A stretch of DNA of 14,706 bases from Oscillospiraceae bacterium (GCA_018110855.1 JAGBFZ010000226.1:1-14706); one strand, 5' to 3'; numbered from the stretch's first letter, positions 1 through 7,089 are shown. Notes: generated from the letters alone by a model not told the origin. Translations and numbers: made by a program.

Positions 1-15
1 CGCTTAGGCAAAAAA

Positions 16-21
16 TGTCAA
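16..21 (-). promoter_or_regulatory. Possible -35 box of a promoter reading out of the window to the left
   Basis: The minus strand reads TTGACA here, and the window ends 15 bp downstream, just short of where a -10 box would sit. This would be a promoter for a divergent gene left of the window. Half of the signal is outside the window, so this is only a hint. The rest of 1-85 shows no convincing coding region on either strand. Confidence 0.25.
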
Positions 22-85
22 GTGCATGAGGGGCAATGTGCAAAAATATTTAAAAATTATCCCACTCATTTTCATATGGATAATG

Positions 86-91
86 TATAAT
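86..91 (+). promoter_or_regulatory. Probable -10 box (TATAAT) for the exonuclease gene
   Basis: A perfect TATAAT lies about 40 bp before the start codon at 132. No good -35 hexamer is seen 16-18 bp upstream, so the promoter would be weak or need help. The ribosome binding site AAAGGAG at 117-123 is well placed. Confidence 0.45.
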
Positions 92-131
92 TATAAAAAG
101 TTCTGACTATTTATGCAAAGGAGAATCTCAT

Positions 132-947
132 ATGCCCCCTTTTGACAGCAAGATAATATCCGATTATGTGGTGGTCGACCTTGAGACCACAGGGCTGAGT
201 CCCGAAAAGGACAGGATAATCGAAATAGCAGCTGTGAAGGTTGAAAATGACGCTGTGACTGATAAATTCAGCACGCTTGTGAATCCTCACAGGCACATTG
301 ACAGTTACATAACCGAGTTGACCGGGATAGACGACAGCATGGTGAAAAACGCTCCCGACATCAGCGAGGCAATGCCTGCGTTTCTGAAATTTGCAGGGAA
401 TATGACGCTTCTGGGGCATAATATAATCCGCTTTGACCTGCGTTTTTTGCAGGCAGTAACTTCTCTTGAGGCATACTGCGTTGACACGCTGGATATTGCA
501 AATCATATGCATACAGGCAGCCATGGCAGAAGCCTTACCGCTCTCTGCTCACGCTTTAAGGTGATAAACGACAACGCCCATCGTGCTCTTTCCGACTGCC
601 TTGCTACTCACGGGGTGTATCAGAAAATGAAGGAGCTTTATTTGGATAAGGGAGCATATTTCACCATGGCTCTCTCCTGCGGAAGAAAGCTTCATCAGGA
701 GAATATCCGAGCTAAATGCAGCATAGGAACGGCTCTTACTGCAGAGACAGACAAAAAAGGCGCATTGTTGCTCTGTGCAGATGGCTGTACTGTGGGTACG
801 GTCTCGGGAAGCAGACAGACGGAATTTCAGGAGAATCTTCATCTTGTGAATGGCATTTTTGTCTCACGAATCGAAGAAAATGACAAGGGAAAGCTGCTTA
901 TGAGCGCAGAGGTAAGGATAGGCGGAGAGAAGCATTCCACTGAATAG
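132..947 (+). CDS. DnaQ-like 3'-5' exonuclease (DEDDh family) with an unassigned C-terminal domain
   Basis: The protein has 271 residues. The N-terminal 165 form a DEDDh exonuclease fold. ExoI is D16-x-E18 in VVDLETTGL, ExoII is HNIIRFD (H96 to D102), and ExoIII is HRALSDC with H150 and D154. All four acidic metal ligands and the catalytic His are present, so it should be active and hydrolyse DNA or RNA from the 3' end using two metal ions. Similar stand-alone proteins in Firmicutes are annotated as the epsilon-like subunit of DNA polymerase III or as PolC-type exonucleases; their true substrate is usually unknown. Residues 170-271 are not needed for the fold and look like a small beta-rich domain (for example GALLLCADG and GIFVSRIEE) that I cannot name. 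The start is set by AAAGGAG 8 bp upstream. The gene appears monocistronic, ending at a hairpin terminator. Confidence 0.88.
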   Translation: MPPFDSKIISDYVVVDLETTGLSPEKDRIIEIAAVKVENDAVTDKFSTLVNPHRHIDSYITELTGIDDSMVKNAPDISEAMPAFLKFAGNMTLLGHNIIRFDLRFLQAVTSLEAYCVDTLDIANHMHTGSHGRSLTALCSRFKVINDNAHRALSDCLATHGVYQKMKELYLDKGAYFTMALSCGRKLHQENIRAKCSIGTALTAETDKKGALLLCADGCTVGTVSGSRQTEFQENLHLVNGIFVSRIEENDKGKLLMSAEVRIGGEKHSTE

Positions 948-992
948 GCTCAGCAACAGGAAAGTTGTTTGTCGGCAGAAATACCAATAAAT

Positions 993-1032
993 TAGCCTGA
1001 GAACTCACAAAAGTACTCAGGCTATAGTTTTA
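993..1032 (+). terminator. Hairpin terminator after the exonuclease gene
   Basis: TAGCCTGAG (993-1001) and CTCAGGCTA (1016-1024) form a perfect 9-bp stem with a 14-nt loop, followed by TAGTTTTAT. It lies between the convergent exonuclease and MATE genes and may serve both, although the T tract is better on the plus strand. Confidence 0.75.
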
Positions 1033-1049
1033 TCCCGACAGAATAATTA

Positions 1050-2405
1050 TCAATTTAAATATTTATTCTCTTTAACAAACGTTGCTTTAACAAGCTCCCT
1101 GTCCCTTGCATATCCCCATACAAGAAGTATCGTCATGAAAAACCACACTATCGGTTCGGATATCATTACCCCGAAATATCCGAGGGCGGGGGCGGCGGCA
1201 AAGGCGACAACAGCTTTTCCGACCATTTCAATAACGCTGCTGGCAACGGGTATGGTTTTTCGTCCAAGTCCCTGCAGCGAGCTTCGCATTACAACAAGGA
1301 CTGCAAGTATGAAGTAAAACGGCGTATTCACACGCATATATCTGGAGGCAAGCTCAACAATGAACTTCTCCTCCGTTCCTGCAATCCAGCTGATTATGGA
1401 GGGTGCGAAAATATATCCCACTGCAACAGCCGCTGCCGACCATATCCAGCACATTATAATTGCGCTCTTTATGCCCTTTCCCACTCTTTCGGGTCTCCCC
1501 GCACCCAGATTCTGACTGCAATAGGTGGCACAGGCTGAGCCGAATGCGCTGAATGGGAGCATGAGAATACTTGATATCTTTCTTGCGGCGGTGTGGGCGG
1601 CGATGGTGTCTGTTCCGAAATTGTTGATGGCTCTCTGGAGAATAAGTGAGCCTATCTCCACTATGGAGAACATCAGCGCAAGGGAAAGTCCCATTGCCAT
1701 AAGCTCGGAAAGCTCATGTGCAGTGACCTTCAGCTCCTCTTTTCGTGGGATAAGATAGGGGAATCTTATGCCGATATACACGCAGCACATTGCAAATGAA
1801 AATACCTGCGATACTACCGTTGCATATGCCGCACCGCGGACGCCCATGCTGAGCTTAACGATAAAAAGAAGGTCAAGTCCGATATTTAAAAATGAGGATA
1901 TTATCAGAAAAACCAGCGGCGTAACGCTGTCACCCACCGCTCTCAGAACACCTGCGGACATATTGTAAAGCATTGCCGCAGTCATAAACAGCAGGATTAT
2001 GGAAATATAGCTGTAGGAGGTCTCGAATATTTCCTCGGGAGTGTTAAGTATTCGCAGGAACGGGCGGAGAAATATCATGCTGAGTATTGTAAATACTGCG
2101 GATACCGCCAGTCCGAGAAAAATTGTTCCCGCTACGGAGCGGCGCATTTTTACCTCGTCTCCCGCTCCGAAATGGCGGGCGGTGACAATGGCAAAGCCGT
2201 TTGTAAGTCCTGACATGAAGCCGATTATGAGATTTGATATGTAGCTTGTGGAGCCGAGGGCGGCTATGGCTTCGACACCGATTGTTCTGCCCACGATGAC
2301 AGTATCTATCATGCTGTAAAGCTGCTGGAAAAGCGCTCCCAGCGCAATGGGTACGGCAAATGTGAATATCATTTTAGCGGGATTTCCCGATGTAAGCTCT
2401 CGCAT
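1050..2405 (-). CDS. MATE family multidrug/cation efflux transporter
   Basis: This 451-residue polytopic membrane protein has the length and hydrophobic pattern of a 12-helix MATE transporter made of two six-helix halves. The N-terminal signature FQQLYSMIDTVIVGR followed by GVEAIAALG is typical of the bacterial NorM/DinF-like MATE group, which exports cationic drugs or metabolites in exchange for Na+ or H+. The second half repeats the pattern around residues 240-300 (SIVEIGSLILQRAINNFGT, then AAHTAARKISSILMLPFSAFG). The substrate cannot be read from sequence. The start ATG is preceded by a purine-rich GAGGAAAAAA. The gene stands alone, divergent from the radical SAM gene, and its leader carries a near-palindrome that may bind a repressor. 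Confidence 0.93.
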   Translation of the reverse strand: MRELTSGNPAKMIFTFAVPIALGALFQQLYSMIDTVIVGRTIGVEAIAALGSTSYISNLIIGFMSGLTNGFAIVTARHFGAGDEVKMRRSVAGTIFLGLAVSAVFTILSMIFLRPFLRILNTPEEIFETSYSYISIILLFMTAAMLYNMSAGVLRAVGDSVTPLVFLIISSFLNIGLDLLFIVKLSMGVRGAAYATVVSQVFSFAMCCVYIGIRFPYLIPRKEELKVTAHELSELMAMGLSLALMFSIVEIGSLILQRAINNFGTDTIAAHTAARKISSILMLPFSAFGSACATYCSQNLGAGRPERVGKGIKSAIIMCWIWSAAAVAVGYIFAPSIISWIAGTEEKFIVELASRYMRVNTPFYFILAVLVVMRSSLQGLGRKTIPVASSVIEMVGKAVVAFAAAPALGYFGVMISEPIVWFFMTILLVWGYARDRELVKATFVKENKYLN

Positions 2406-2424
2406 ATTTTTTCCTCGTTTCGTT

Positions 2425-2443
2425 CATAATAACGTTCATTATG
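2425..2443. promoter_or_regulatory. Near-palindromic operator candidate in the MATE promoter region
   Basis: CATAAT at 2425-2430 and ATTATG at 2438-2443 are perfectly inverted around a 7-bp centre. The same bases also contain a tandem near-repeat, CGTTCATAAT / CGTTCATTAT. The site lies between the MATE -35/-10 region and the start codon, where a repressor would block transcription. MATE pumps are often controlled by MarR- or TetR-type repressors. No regulator gene is in the window. Confidence 0.4.
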
Positions 2444-2448
2444 ATAGA

Positions 2449-2474
2449 TTATCCTATTTATCCGTATTTGTCAA
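2449..2474 (-). promoter_or_regulatory. Promoter of the MATE transporter gene
   Basis: The minus strand has a perfect TTGACA (plus-strand coordinates 2469-2474). The best -10 is GATAAT about 15 bp downstream, or TAATCT at 17 bp. The -35 is convincing, while the -10 is a compromise between spacing and match. Confidence 0.55.
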
Positions 2475-2529
2475 CAAAATATCAGAGGAAAATTTGTTAA
2501 ATATTTTTGCAGAAAAATTTTTTCATCGG

Positions 2530-2559
2530 TTGACGGGAGCTTTTTCAAGCTGTTATAAT
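2530..2559 (+). promoter_or_regulatory. Promoter of the radical SAM gene
   Basis: TTGACG (2530-2535) and TATAAT (2554-2559) are 18 bp apart. The spacer contains an inverted repeat, AGCTT (2538-2542) / AAGCT (2547-2551), which could be an operator or chance. Transcription would start about 30 bp before the ATG at 2597. Confidence 0.7.
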
Positions 2560-2596
2560 TATTCATAGAAGAATATATCGGCAAAGGGGGTGCAGT

Positions 2597-3484
2597 ATGG
2601 AACAGGTCGTGGCAAAATCAATTCTTCACAGGAATAAAACCACAGGCTGGTTCGGCACGGATTATAACATGAATCTGTACCGAGGCTGCTGTCATGGCTG
2701 CATTTACTGCGACAGCCGAAGCGACTGCTACGGTATCGAGGATTTCGATAAGGTGCGCTGCAAGGCGGATTCCCTTGAGTTATTAAGGCGGGAGCTTATG
2801 CATAAGGCTCATACGGGAGTCATCGGCACAGGCGCAATGAGCGACCCCTACAATCCCTTTGAGGAAAAGACCTTGCTCACAAGGCACGCTTTAGAGCTGA
2901 TAAATGACTATGGCTTCGGCTGCGTTATCTTATCAAAAAGCAGCCTTATGACCCGTGACAAAGATATTTTCCTTGCCATAAAGGAACATTCTCCCATGAT
3001 GTGCAAGATGACCATAACCGCTGCGGAGGACGAGCTTTGCAGGCTTATCGAGCCGAATGTGAGTCCTTCCTCGGAGCGCTTTTCCGCTCTTGCGGAGCTT
3101 TCGGATTCGGGACTGTTTACGGGGATAACCTTAATGCCTGTGCTGCCCTTTATCGAGGATTCCGAGGATAATATACTGAAAATCGTCCGCAGGGGAGCGG
3201 AGGCGGGGGTAAGATTTATTTATCCTGCTTTCGGCGTTACCATGAGGGGGATACAGCGGGATTATTTCCTTAAAAAACTCGATGATATCTTCCCGGGGCA
3301 GGGGCTGTCCCGCAGGTATATTGAAGTTTTCGGTGATTCCTATGAATGTACCTCTCCAAATGTTGACAGGCTCTGGAAATGCTTTACTTCTGAATGTGAA
3401 CGCCTTGGGATATTGTACAAAATGCAGGACATCATTTCCGCTTCAAGGCGGGATTACGAGCATGAGCAGCTGTGCTTTTTCTGA
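2597..3484 (+). CDS. SPL family radical SAM protein
   Basis: The protein has 295 residues. Cys31, Cys35 and Cys38 in YRGCCHGCIYC form the CX3CX2C motif that binds the radical SAM [4Fe-4S] cluster. The sequence GAMSDPYNPFEE (residues 79-90) and the general layout match the spore photoproduct lyase-like (SplB/Rv2578c-type) radical SAM group. True SplB repairs the spore photoproduct in UV-damaged DNA. Proteins of this shorter class are widespread in non-sporulating bacteria, and their reaction is mostly unknown. The protein ends in QLCFF, with additional cysteines at 251, 262, 267 and 293, but no clear second-cluster motif. GGGGG at 2586-2590 serves as the ribosome binding site. It is monocistronic: its own promoter lies upstream and a strong terminator starts 7 bp after the stop. 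Confidence 0.88.
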   Translation: MEQVVAKSILHRNKTTGWFGTDYNMNLYRGCCHGCIYCDSRSDCYGIEDFDKVRCKADSLELLRRELMHKAHTGVIGTGAMSDPYNPFEEKTLLTRHALELINDYGFGCVILSKSSLMTRDKDIFLAIKEHSPMMCKMTITAAEDELCRLIEPNVSPSSERFSALAELSDSGLFTGITLMPVLPFIEDSEDNILKIVRRGAEAGVRFIYPAFGVTMRGIQRDYFLKKLDDIFPGQGLSRRYIEVFGDSYECTSPNVDRLWKCFTSECERLGILYKMQDIISASRRDYEHEQLCFF

Positions 3485-3491
3485 TAATAAT

Positions 3492-3519
3492 AAAAAACGG
3501 TCAGAGCTGACCGTTTTTT
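3492..3519. terminator. Bidirectional terminator between the radical SAM and yesL genes
   Basis: CGGTCA (3498-3503) and TGACCG (3508-3513) pair around a GAGC loop. The hairpin is flanked by six A on the left and six T on the right, so it works in both directions. It separates two convergent genes, and its right flank overlaps the stop codon of the yesL-like gene. Confidence 0.9.
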
Positions 3520-4174
3520 ATTGTCCGTCATGCTCGTGGAGCTTTTCGGGATTTGATATTGCGGCGGGATCCTTTTCCGTTTCACGGAAGATGTGCATTG
3601 CAGTTCCGCTGATGGTGTAGATTATGCAGGCGGGACCGATAAGGGTGCCGATGAAAAGTGTGACATAATTCCAGAAGATGAGAACCAGCTCCACTGCCAC
3701 CACGATTATAAGCAGAAATGTTCTGCCGATATGTTTCATTCCAAGACGGAAGGAGTTTTTCAGGCTGTTTGGGATAGTGTTTTCATACCGCACTATAAGG
3801 GGGAAAACGTATATCAGTGAAAACAGCAGGAAAAATGCTGTGAGAAAGCCCACGATCAGAAAAGGAAGGCTGTTTCCTTCGGTATTGTTTGCAATGAAAA
3901 AATCAAGCCGCACTGCAATTACCGCTGCTATAGAAATAAGCCCCAGAGGCAGCCCCTGCTTCCAGTTTGCCTTGAATGCGGAAATAAAGTCGTTCCATAT
4001 ATGTCCTTCCGACTCGTCCACGAATTTCATTGCCACCGAAAATGCGGCGGCGGTGCTGCATCCGATGGTCACAATGGGCAGGCTGAACAATAGCCACAGG
4101 ATATTTAATAGCAGCACATCCGTTAATCGCTGCATGAATTTATAAAGGGGGCTGTCGATACTGAAAAATTTCAT
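3518..4174 (-). CDS. yesL: YesL/DUF624 family membrane protein of a sugar ABC operon
   Basis: The 218-residue protein has about five predicted membrane helices (roughly 18-38, 74-94, 101-130, 151-170 and 171-190). The N-terminus, with IDSPLYKFMQRLTDVLLLN and then LPIVTIGCSTAAAFSV, is the hallmark of DUF624, the family of Bacillus YesL. These proteins nearly always sit beside CUT1 sugar ABC permeases of the LplB/LplC type, and that holds here; their molecular role is unknown. The hydrophilic tail (residues 197-218) should be cytoplasmic. The start follows AAGGAG by 9 bp. The gene is last in the operon, separated from the permeases by 74 bp containing a hairpin, so its expression may be lower than theirs. 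Confidence 0.88.
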   Translation of the reverse strand: MKFFSIDSPLYKFMQRLTDVLLLNILWLLFSLPIVTIGCSTAAAFSVAMKFVDESEGHIWNDFISAFKANWKQGLPLGLISIAAVIAVRLDFFIANNTEGNSLPFLIVGFLTAFFLLFSLIYVFPLIVRYENTIPNSLKNSFRLGMKHIGRTFLLIIVVAVELVLIFWNYVTLFIGTLIGPACIIYTISGTAMHIFRETEKDPAAISNPEKLHEHDGQ

Positions 4175-4201
4175 GTTTGGGTTCTCCTTATTAAAACAAA
4201 C

Positions 4202-4229
4202 AGGGTACGGAAAAAGTCCCCCGTACCCT
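4202..4229 (-). terminator. Intercistronic hairpin between permease 2 and yesL
   Basis: AGGGTACGG (4202-4210) and CCGTACCCT (4221-4229) make a perfect 9-bp stem with a 10-nt loop. On the minus strand it is followed by the weak T tract GTTTGTTTT, which fits a partial terminator or an mRNA-stabilising hairpin after the permease cistrons. The plus-strand side is followed by ATTTTTAT. Confidence 0.6.
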
Positions 4230-4248
4230 ATTTTTATGCCATATGATC

Positions 4249-5208
4249 TTATCCCTTTACTGCGCCCAGCATGATACCCTTTTCAAAGTATCTCTGCATG
4301 AAGGGATATACGAGAAGAATGGGAATGATAGTAACCATTGAGATCGTGTACTGAATTACCTTTGTATTCAGCATACCTGCCACAGCCACGCTGTCTCCTG
4401 CAGAGCCGCCGTTCATAAGAGCGCCAAGGTTCGAGGAGGAGTTCAGATAAACGTAAAGTCTGTGCTGGAGGGTATAAAGCTGGGGGGAGTTAGCATTGTA
4501 GATAAGGGAGTCCTGGAAGGAGTTCCAGTGTCCTACTGCGCCGAAGATGGTGATGGTCGCAAGGATAGGCTTGCTGAGGGGCCAGATGATCTTCTGGAAA
4601 ATGGTCCAGTAGCCTGCGCCGTCCATAAATGCGCTCTCCTCAATCTCGTGGGGAATGGACTCCACATAGGTCTTGACAAGGATAATGTTATAGGGGGATA
4701 CGATTGCGGGAATGATATATACCCAGAAGGTATTTGTAAGACCCAGCATTGAAAAGTTCAGGTATGCGGGGATAAGACCTGCATTGAAGTACATTGTTAC
4801 TACGAGGAAGCGGTACCAGAATTTTCTGTGCCACATTTCCTGCTTTGTCATCAGATAGCCTGCGAGACCCGATGCGAATACCATGAGGGCAGTTCCTATG
4901 ATAGTTCTTGCGATGGTCACACCGAAGGAATTCCACAGGTCGTTAACATTGCCCATTGAAATGTAGTTCTGAAGAGTGAGATTTTTGGGCAGGAAGGTGA
5001 TAGCTCCCTTTACAACAAGGTCGCCCGAGGAAATGGTGTTGATGAATATGTAGTAAAAGGGAAAGATACAGCTCAGGGTGAACAGACCGAAGAACAGGTA
5101 GTTCAGAATATTGAACACAACGTCCTGCCATGTAATCTTGATATGGGTGGTATGCTCCTTGAAGCGCTTTTCTTCCGCTCTTTTTGCTTTGAGTTCCTGT
5201 AAAGACAT
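4249..5208 (-). CDS. Carbohydrate ABC transporter permease, CUT1 family (LplC/YtcP type)
   Basis: This 319-residue inner permease has about six membrane helices. The ABC-ATPase coupling (EAA) loop reads EESAFMDGAGYW at residues 190-201, and the C-terminus FEKGIMLGAVKG is the conserved end of the LplC/YtcP subfamily. With the upstream permease it would form the membrane channel of a carbohydrate importer in the LplABC/YtcQP/YesOPQ class. These systems often take up complex oligosaccharides and borrow a shared MsmX-type ATPase. The start is supported by GAGGTG just upstream. Only 15 bp separate it from permease 1, so the two are co-transcribed. The substrate is unknown; the divergent malQ suggests alpha-glucans. 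Confidence 0.93.
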   Translation of the reverse strand: MSLQELKAKRAEEKRFKEHTTHIKITWQDVVFNILNYLFFGLFTLSCIFPFYYIFINTISSGDLVVKGAITFLPKNLTLQNYISMGNVNDLWNSFGVTIARTIIGTALMVFASGLAGYLMTKQEMWHRKFWYRFLVVTMYFNAGLIPAYLNFSMLGLTNTFWVYIIPAIVSPYNIILVKTYVESIPHEIEESAFMDGAGYWTIFQKIIWPLSKPILATITIFGAVGHWNSFQDSLIYNANSPQLYTLQHRLYVYLNSSSNLGALMNGGSAGDSVAVAGMLNTKVIQYTISMVTIIPILLVYPFMQRYFEKGIMLGAVKG

Positions 5209-5223
5209 ATGGACACCTCTTTC

Positions 5224-6744
5224 TTATACAATGCTTTCGCCGCGGACAGCCTTGGATATTCCGTTTGCGGCAAAGAGAAGAATAACGCTTATGAGAGACT
5301 TGACCATTCCGATAACCGTTGACAGCGGGATAAGTCCGCTTCCGATACCGAGGTTATATACATACAGGTCGAGCACTTCTATGCTTGCGGCATTCTTTGC
5401 ATTGGAGAATACAAGGTACTGCTCCATTCCGTTGGTGAGGACGTTTGCCACTGACATAAGGAGGAGAACCATATAGGTGGGGATAAGCGAGGGTACGGTA
5501 ACATACCACATTTTTGCAAAGCGTCCTGCGCCGTCCACCGTTGCCGCTTCATAAAGCGACTGGTCGATTCCCGAGATGGCGGCTATGTATATGATGGCAC
5601 TCCAGCCGAGACCCTTCCATGTGCCCCATGCAAGCATTTTCAGCCACATATGGGAGCTGTTCATCAGGTAGTTGGTTGTAACGGGATTGCCCATGCTCTT
5701 GAGCAGGGTATTGATAAAGCCGTCGGTGGAGAAGATTGCGAGGGCGATGGCATAAACGAGGACCCAGCTTATGAAGTTGGGGATAGTTGTAAAGGTCTGA
5801 ACGAATCTTCTGAAGGTGGAGTTCTTTATCTCGGCGAGGAAGATGGCGAATACCATAGGAAGCCAGCTTGTTGCGATTCCGAGACCACTCATTGCAAGAG
5901 TGTTCTTGATAACTCTTACGATATCCTTTTTAGTGGCGGCATTCTGGAAAAGCTGAGTGAACCACTTGAAGCCTACGAATTTTTCGGGAGAAAGAGTTTC
6001 GCCCGCCTTGTAGTCATAGAATGCATAACGCCAGCCGAAGAGGGGAAGGTATGCAAAAAGGAAGGAGAGAATAAGAATGGGGAGCATCATGAGGAAGAGC
6101 TTGTACTTATCCTCCATGAACATTTCACCTGCGTTTGCAAAGGAGGGAAGCAGGAAAAATACTGCTATGCACAGTGCAAGAAGTGCAATTGTAATAAATA
6201 TGAACAGTCCGAAATAGGGGATGCTCTCAGCGGGAACGATCTTTTCGGGACGCTCGGTGAGAATAACCTCATTGAATGCTTTATTGATACCGAAAAGACA
6301 GCCGAGCATAAGCAGGGTTCCGCCGCCTGTTACGGCTGCGGCGATCTTTTTCATCTTATTGCTTCCGAGGGACATACAGCCGCCAACAGCGTACAGAACA
6401 GCCGCTATTATGGAGAGGGTGGAGGATCTGAAAAGAAGAACAAAGGTGGATTCAGCCACCCAGCCCTTGGTGAATGCTCGTCCGAGTCCCGATACAAGCG
6501 TATCATAGGCGATTCCGCAGGTGAAAAGGGACATATTCTTGTTGATCTTTTCACATATTCTTGCGGGGTTGAATGAGGGGAAGAAAAGCAGGACGATATC
6601 CAGGATAAGGAATAACCTTACTCCCCAGAGAAGAATGTCCGCAATTTTTTCCCTTGGAGACCTTTCAATGTGTTTCTTTTTCTTTGTGCCGATAATTGGG
6701 GAAGAGTTTCCCGCCAAGGTCGGCGCAGCGGAATTGTTTGCCAT
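5224..6744 (-). CDS. Carbohydrate ABC transporter permease, CUT1 family (LplB type) with a long four-helix N-terminal extension
   Basis: The protein has 506 residues, whereas LplB-type permeases are usually near 300. The canonical permease begins near residue 213 (YKLFLMMLPILILSFLFAYL) and carries the EAA coupling loop at 399-408 (EAATVDGAGR). Before it lie about 200 extra residues. They comprise a basic N-terminal tail with KKKK at 21-24 and four predicted membrane helices, near 37-58, 99-127, 132-153 and 173-201. The extension has no catalytic motif I recognise. The start follows GGAGGTG by 8 bp, so the extension is real coding sequence in one uninterrupted frame, not an annotation artefact. 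It is the first gene of the operon with permease 2 and yesL. No solute-binding protein gene accompanies it, which is unusual for this family. Confidence 0.9.
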   Translation of the reverse strand: MANNSAAPTLAGNSSPIIGTKKKKHIERSPREKIADILLWGVRLFLILDIVLLFFPSFNPARICEKINKNMSLFTCGIAYDTLVSGLGRAFTKGWVAESTFVLLFRSSTLSIIAAVLYAVGGCMSLGSNKMKKIAAAVTGGGTLLMLGCLFGINKAFNEVILTERPEKIVPAESIPYFGLFIFITIALLALCIAVFFLLPSFANAGEMFMEDKYKLFLMMLPILILSFLFAYLPLFGWRYAFYDYKAGETLSPEKFVGFKWFTQLFQNAATKKDIVRVIKNTLAMSGLGIATSWLPMVFAIFLAEIKNSTFRRFVQTFTTIPNFISWVLVYAIALAIFSTDGFINTLLKSMGNPVTTNYLMNSSHMWLKMLAWGTWKGLGWSAIIYIAAISGIDQSLYEAATVDGAGRFAKMWYVTVPSLIPTYMVLLLMSVANVLTNGMEQYLVFSNAKNAASIEVLDLYVYNLGIGSGLIPLSTVIGMVKSLISVILLFAANGISKAVRGESIV

Positions 6745-6793
6745 ACTGCAGCACCTCCGAGAGATTTTTTATTCATTGCCGCAAACTTAATCG

Positions 6794-6811
6794 TTTTCAT
6801 GACGATGAAAA
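6794..6811. promoter_or_regulatory. Inverted repeat in the permease operon leader
   Basis: TTTTCAT (6794-6800) and ATGAAAA (6805-6811) are perfect inverted copies with a 4-bp centre. The repeat lies in the transcribed leader, about 50 bp before the permease start and outside the ribosome binding site. It could be an operator downstream of the start point or an RNA hairpin. Confidence 0.4.
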
Positions 6812-6883
6812 TAATACGGCATATCAGACCCGAAGGGGGACATACTTCACCCGCTCCCGAAGTCTGAATTTGAGATTATATTT

Positions 6884-6912
6884 ATTATAGCAGTTTTTGT
6901 GATAATTGTCAA
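6884..6912 (-). promoter_or_regulatory. Strong sigma-A promoter of the sugar ABC permease operon
   Basis: The minus strand carries TTGACA (6907-6912) and TATAAT (6884-6889) separated by exactly 17 bp, a full consensus match. Transcription would begin near 6877, giving a leader of about 130 nt before the ATG at 6744. Confidence 0.85.
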
Positions 6913-6961
6913 GTCATTTTTTACATTAAACAGAAAATTTGGCTATGATAACGAGTTTTTC

Positions 6962-6982
6962 TTTTGTTAATCGTTTACAAAA
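6962..6982. promoter_or_regulatory. 21-bp dyad between divergent promoters (operator candidate)
   Basis: The site is TTTTGT (6962-6967) and ACAAAA (6977-6982) with inner AA/TT pairs; 8 of 10 base pairs are symmetric. The right half reads CGTTTACA, which resembles the half-site of LacI/MalR-type sugar regulators, although the symmetry centre is on a single base rather than on CG. It lies about 50 bp upstream of the permease -35 and 80 bp upstream of the malQ -35. Confidence 0.45.
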
Positions 6983-7060
6983 CAAATGTATAAAAACGGA
7001 GAAGATTTTTCTAAATGGAAATAATTTCAAAATGGGCAATAAAAAGTTTCACATCGGATA

Positions 7061-7089
7061 TTGAAATTAAAATGGAAATAATGTATAAT
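7061..7089 (+). promoter_or_regulatory. Sigma-A promoter of malQ
   Basis: TTGAAA (7061-7066) and TATAAT (7084-7089) are spaced by 17 bp. The predicted start of transcription is near 7096. The -10 overlaps an in-frame ATG at 7088, so that ATG cannot be the translation start. Confidence 0.82.

Noticed and set aside
1..90. Open frame 1-87 (+) as the tail of an upstream gene
   Set aside because: The translation is short and low quality, and the A+T-rich stretch looks intergenic; it cannot be supported.
5650..6576. 308-aa plus-strand open frame opposite the LplB-type permease
   Set aside because: It is the antisense shadow of a permease with clear EAA loop and membrane helices. Its translation is Gly/Glu/Lys/Cys rich with no recognisable domain or ribosome binding site.
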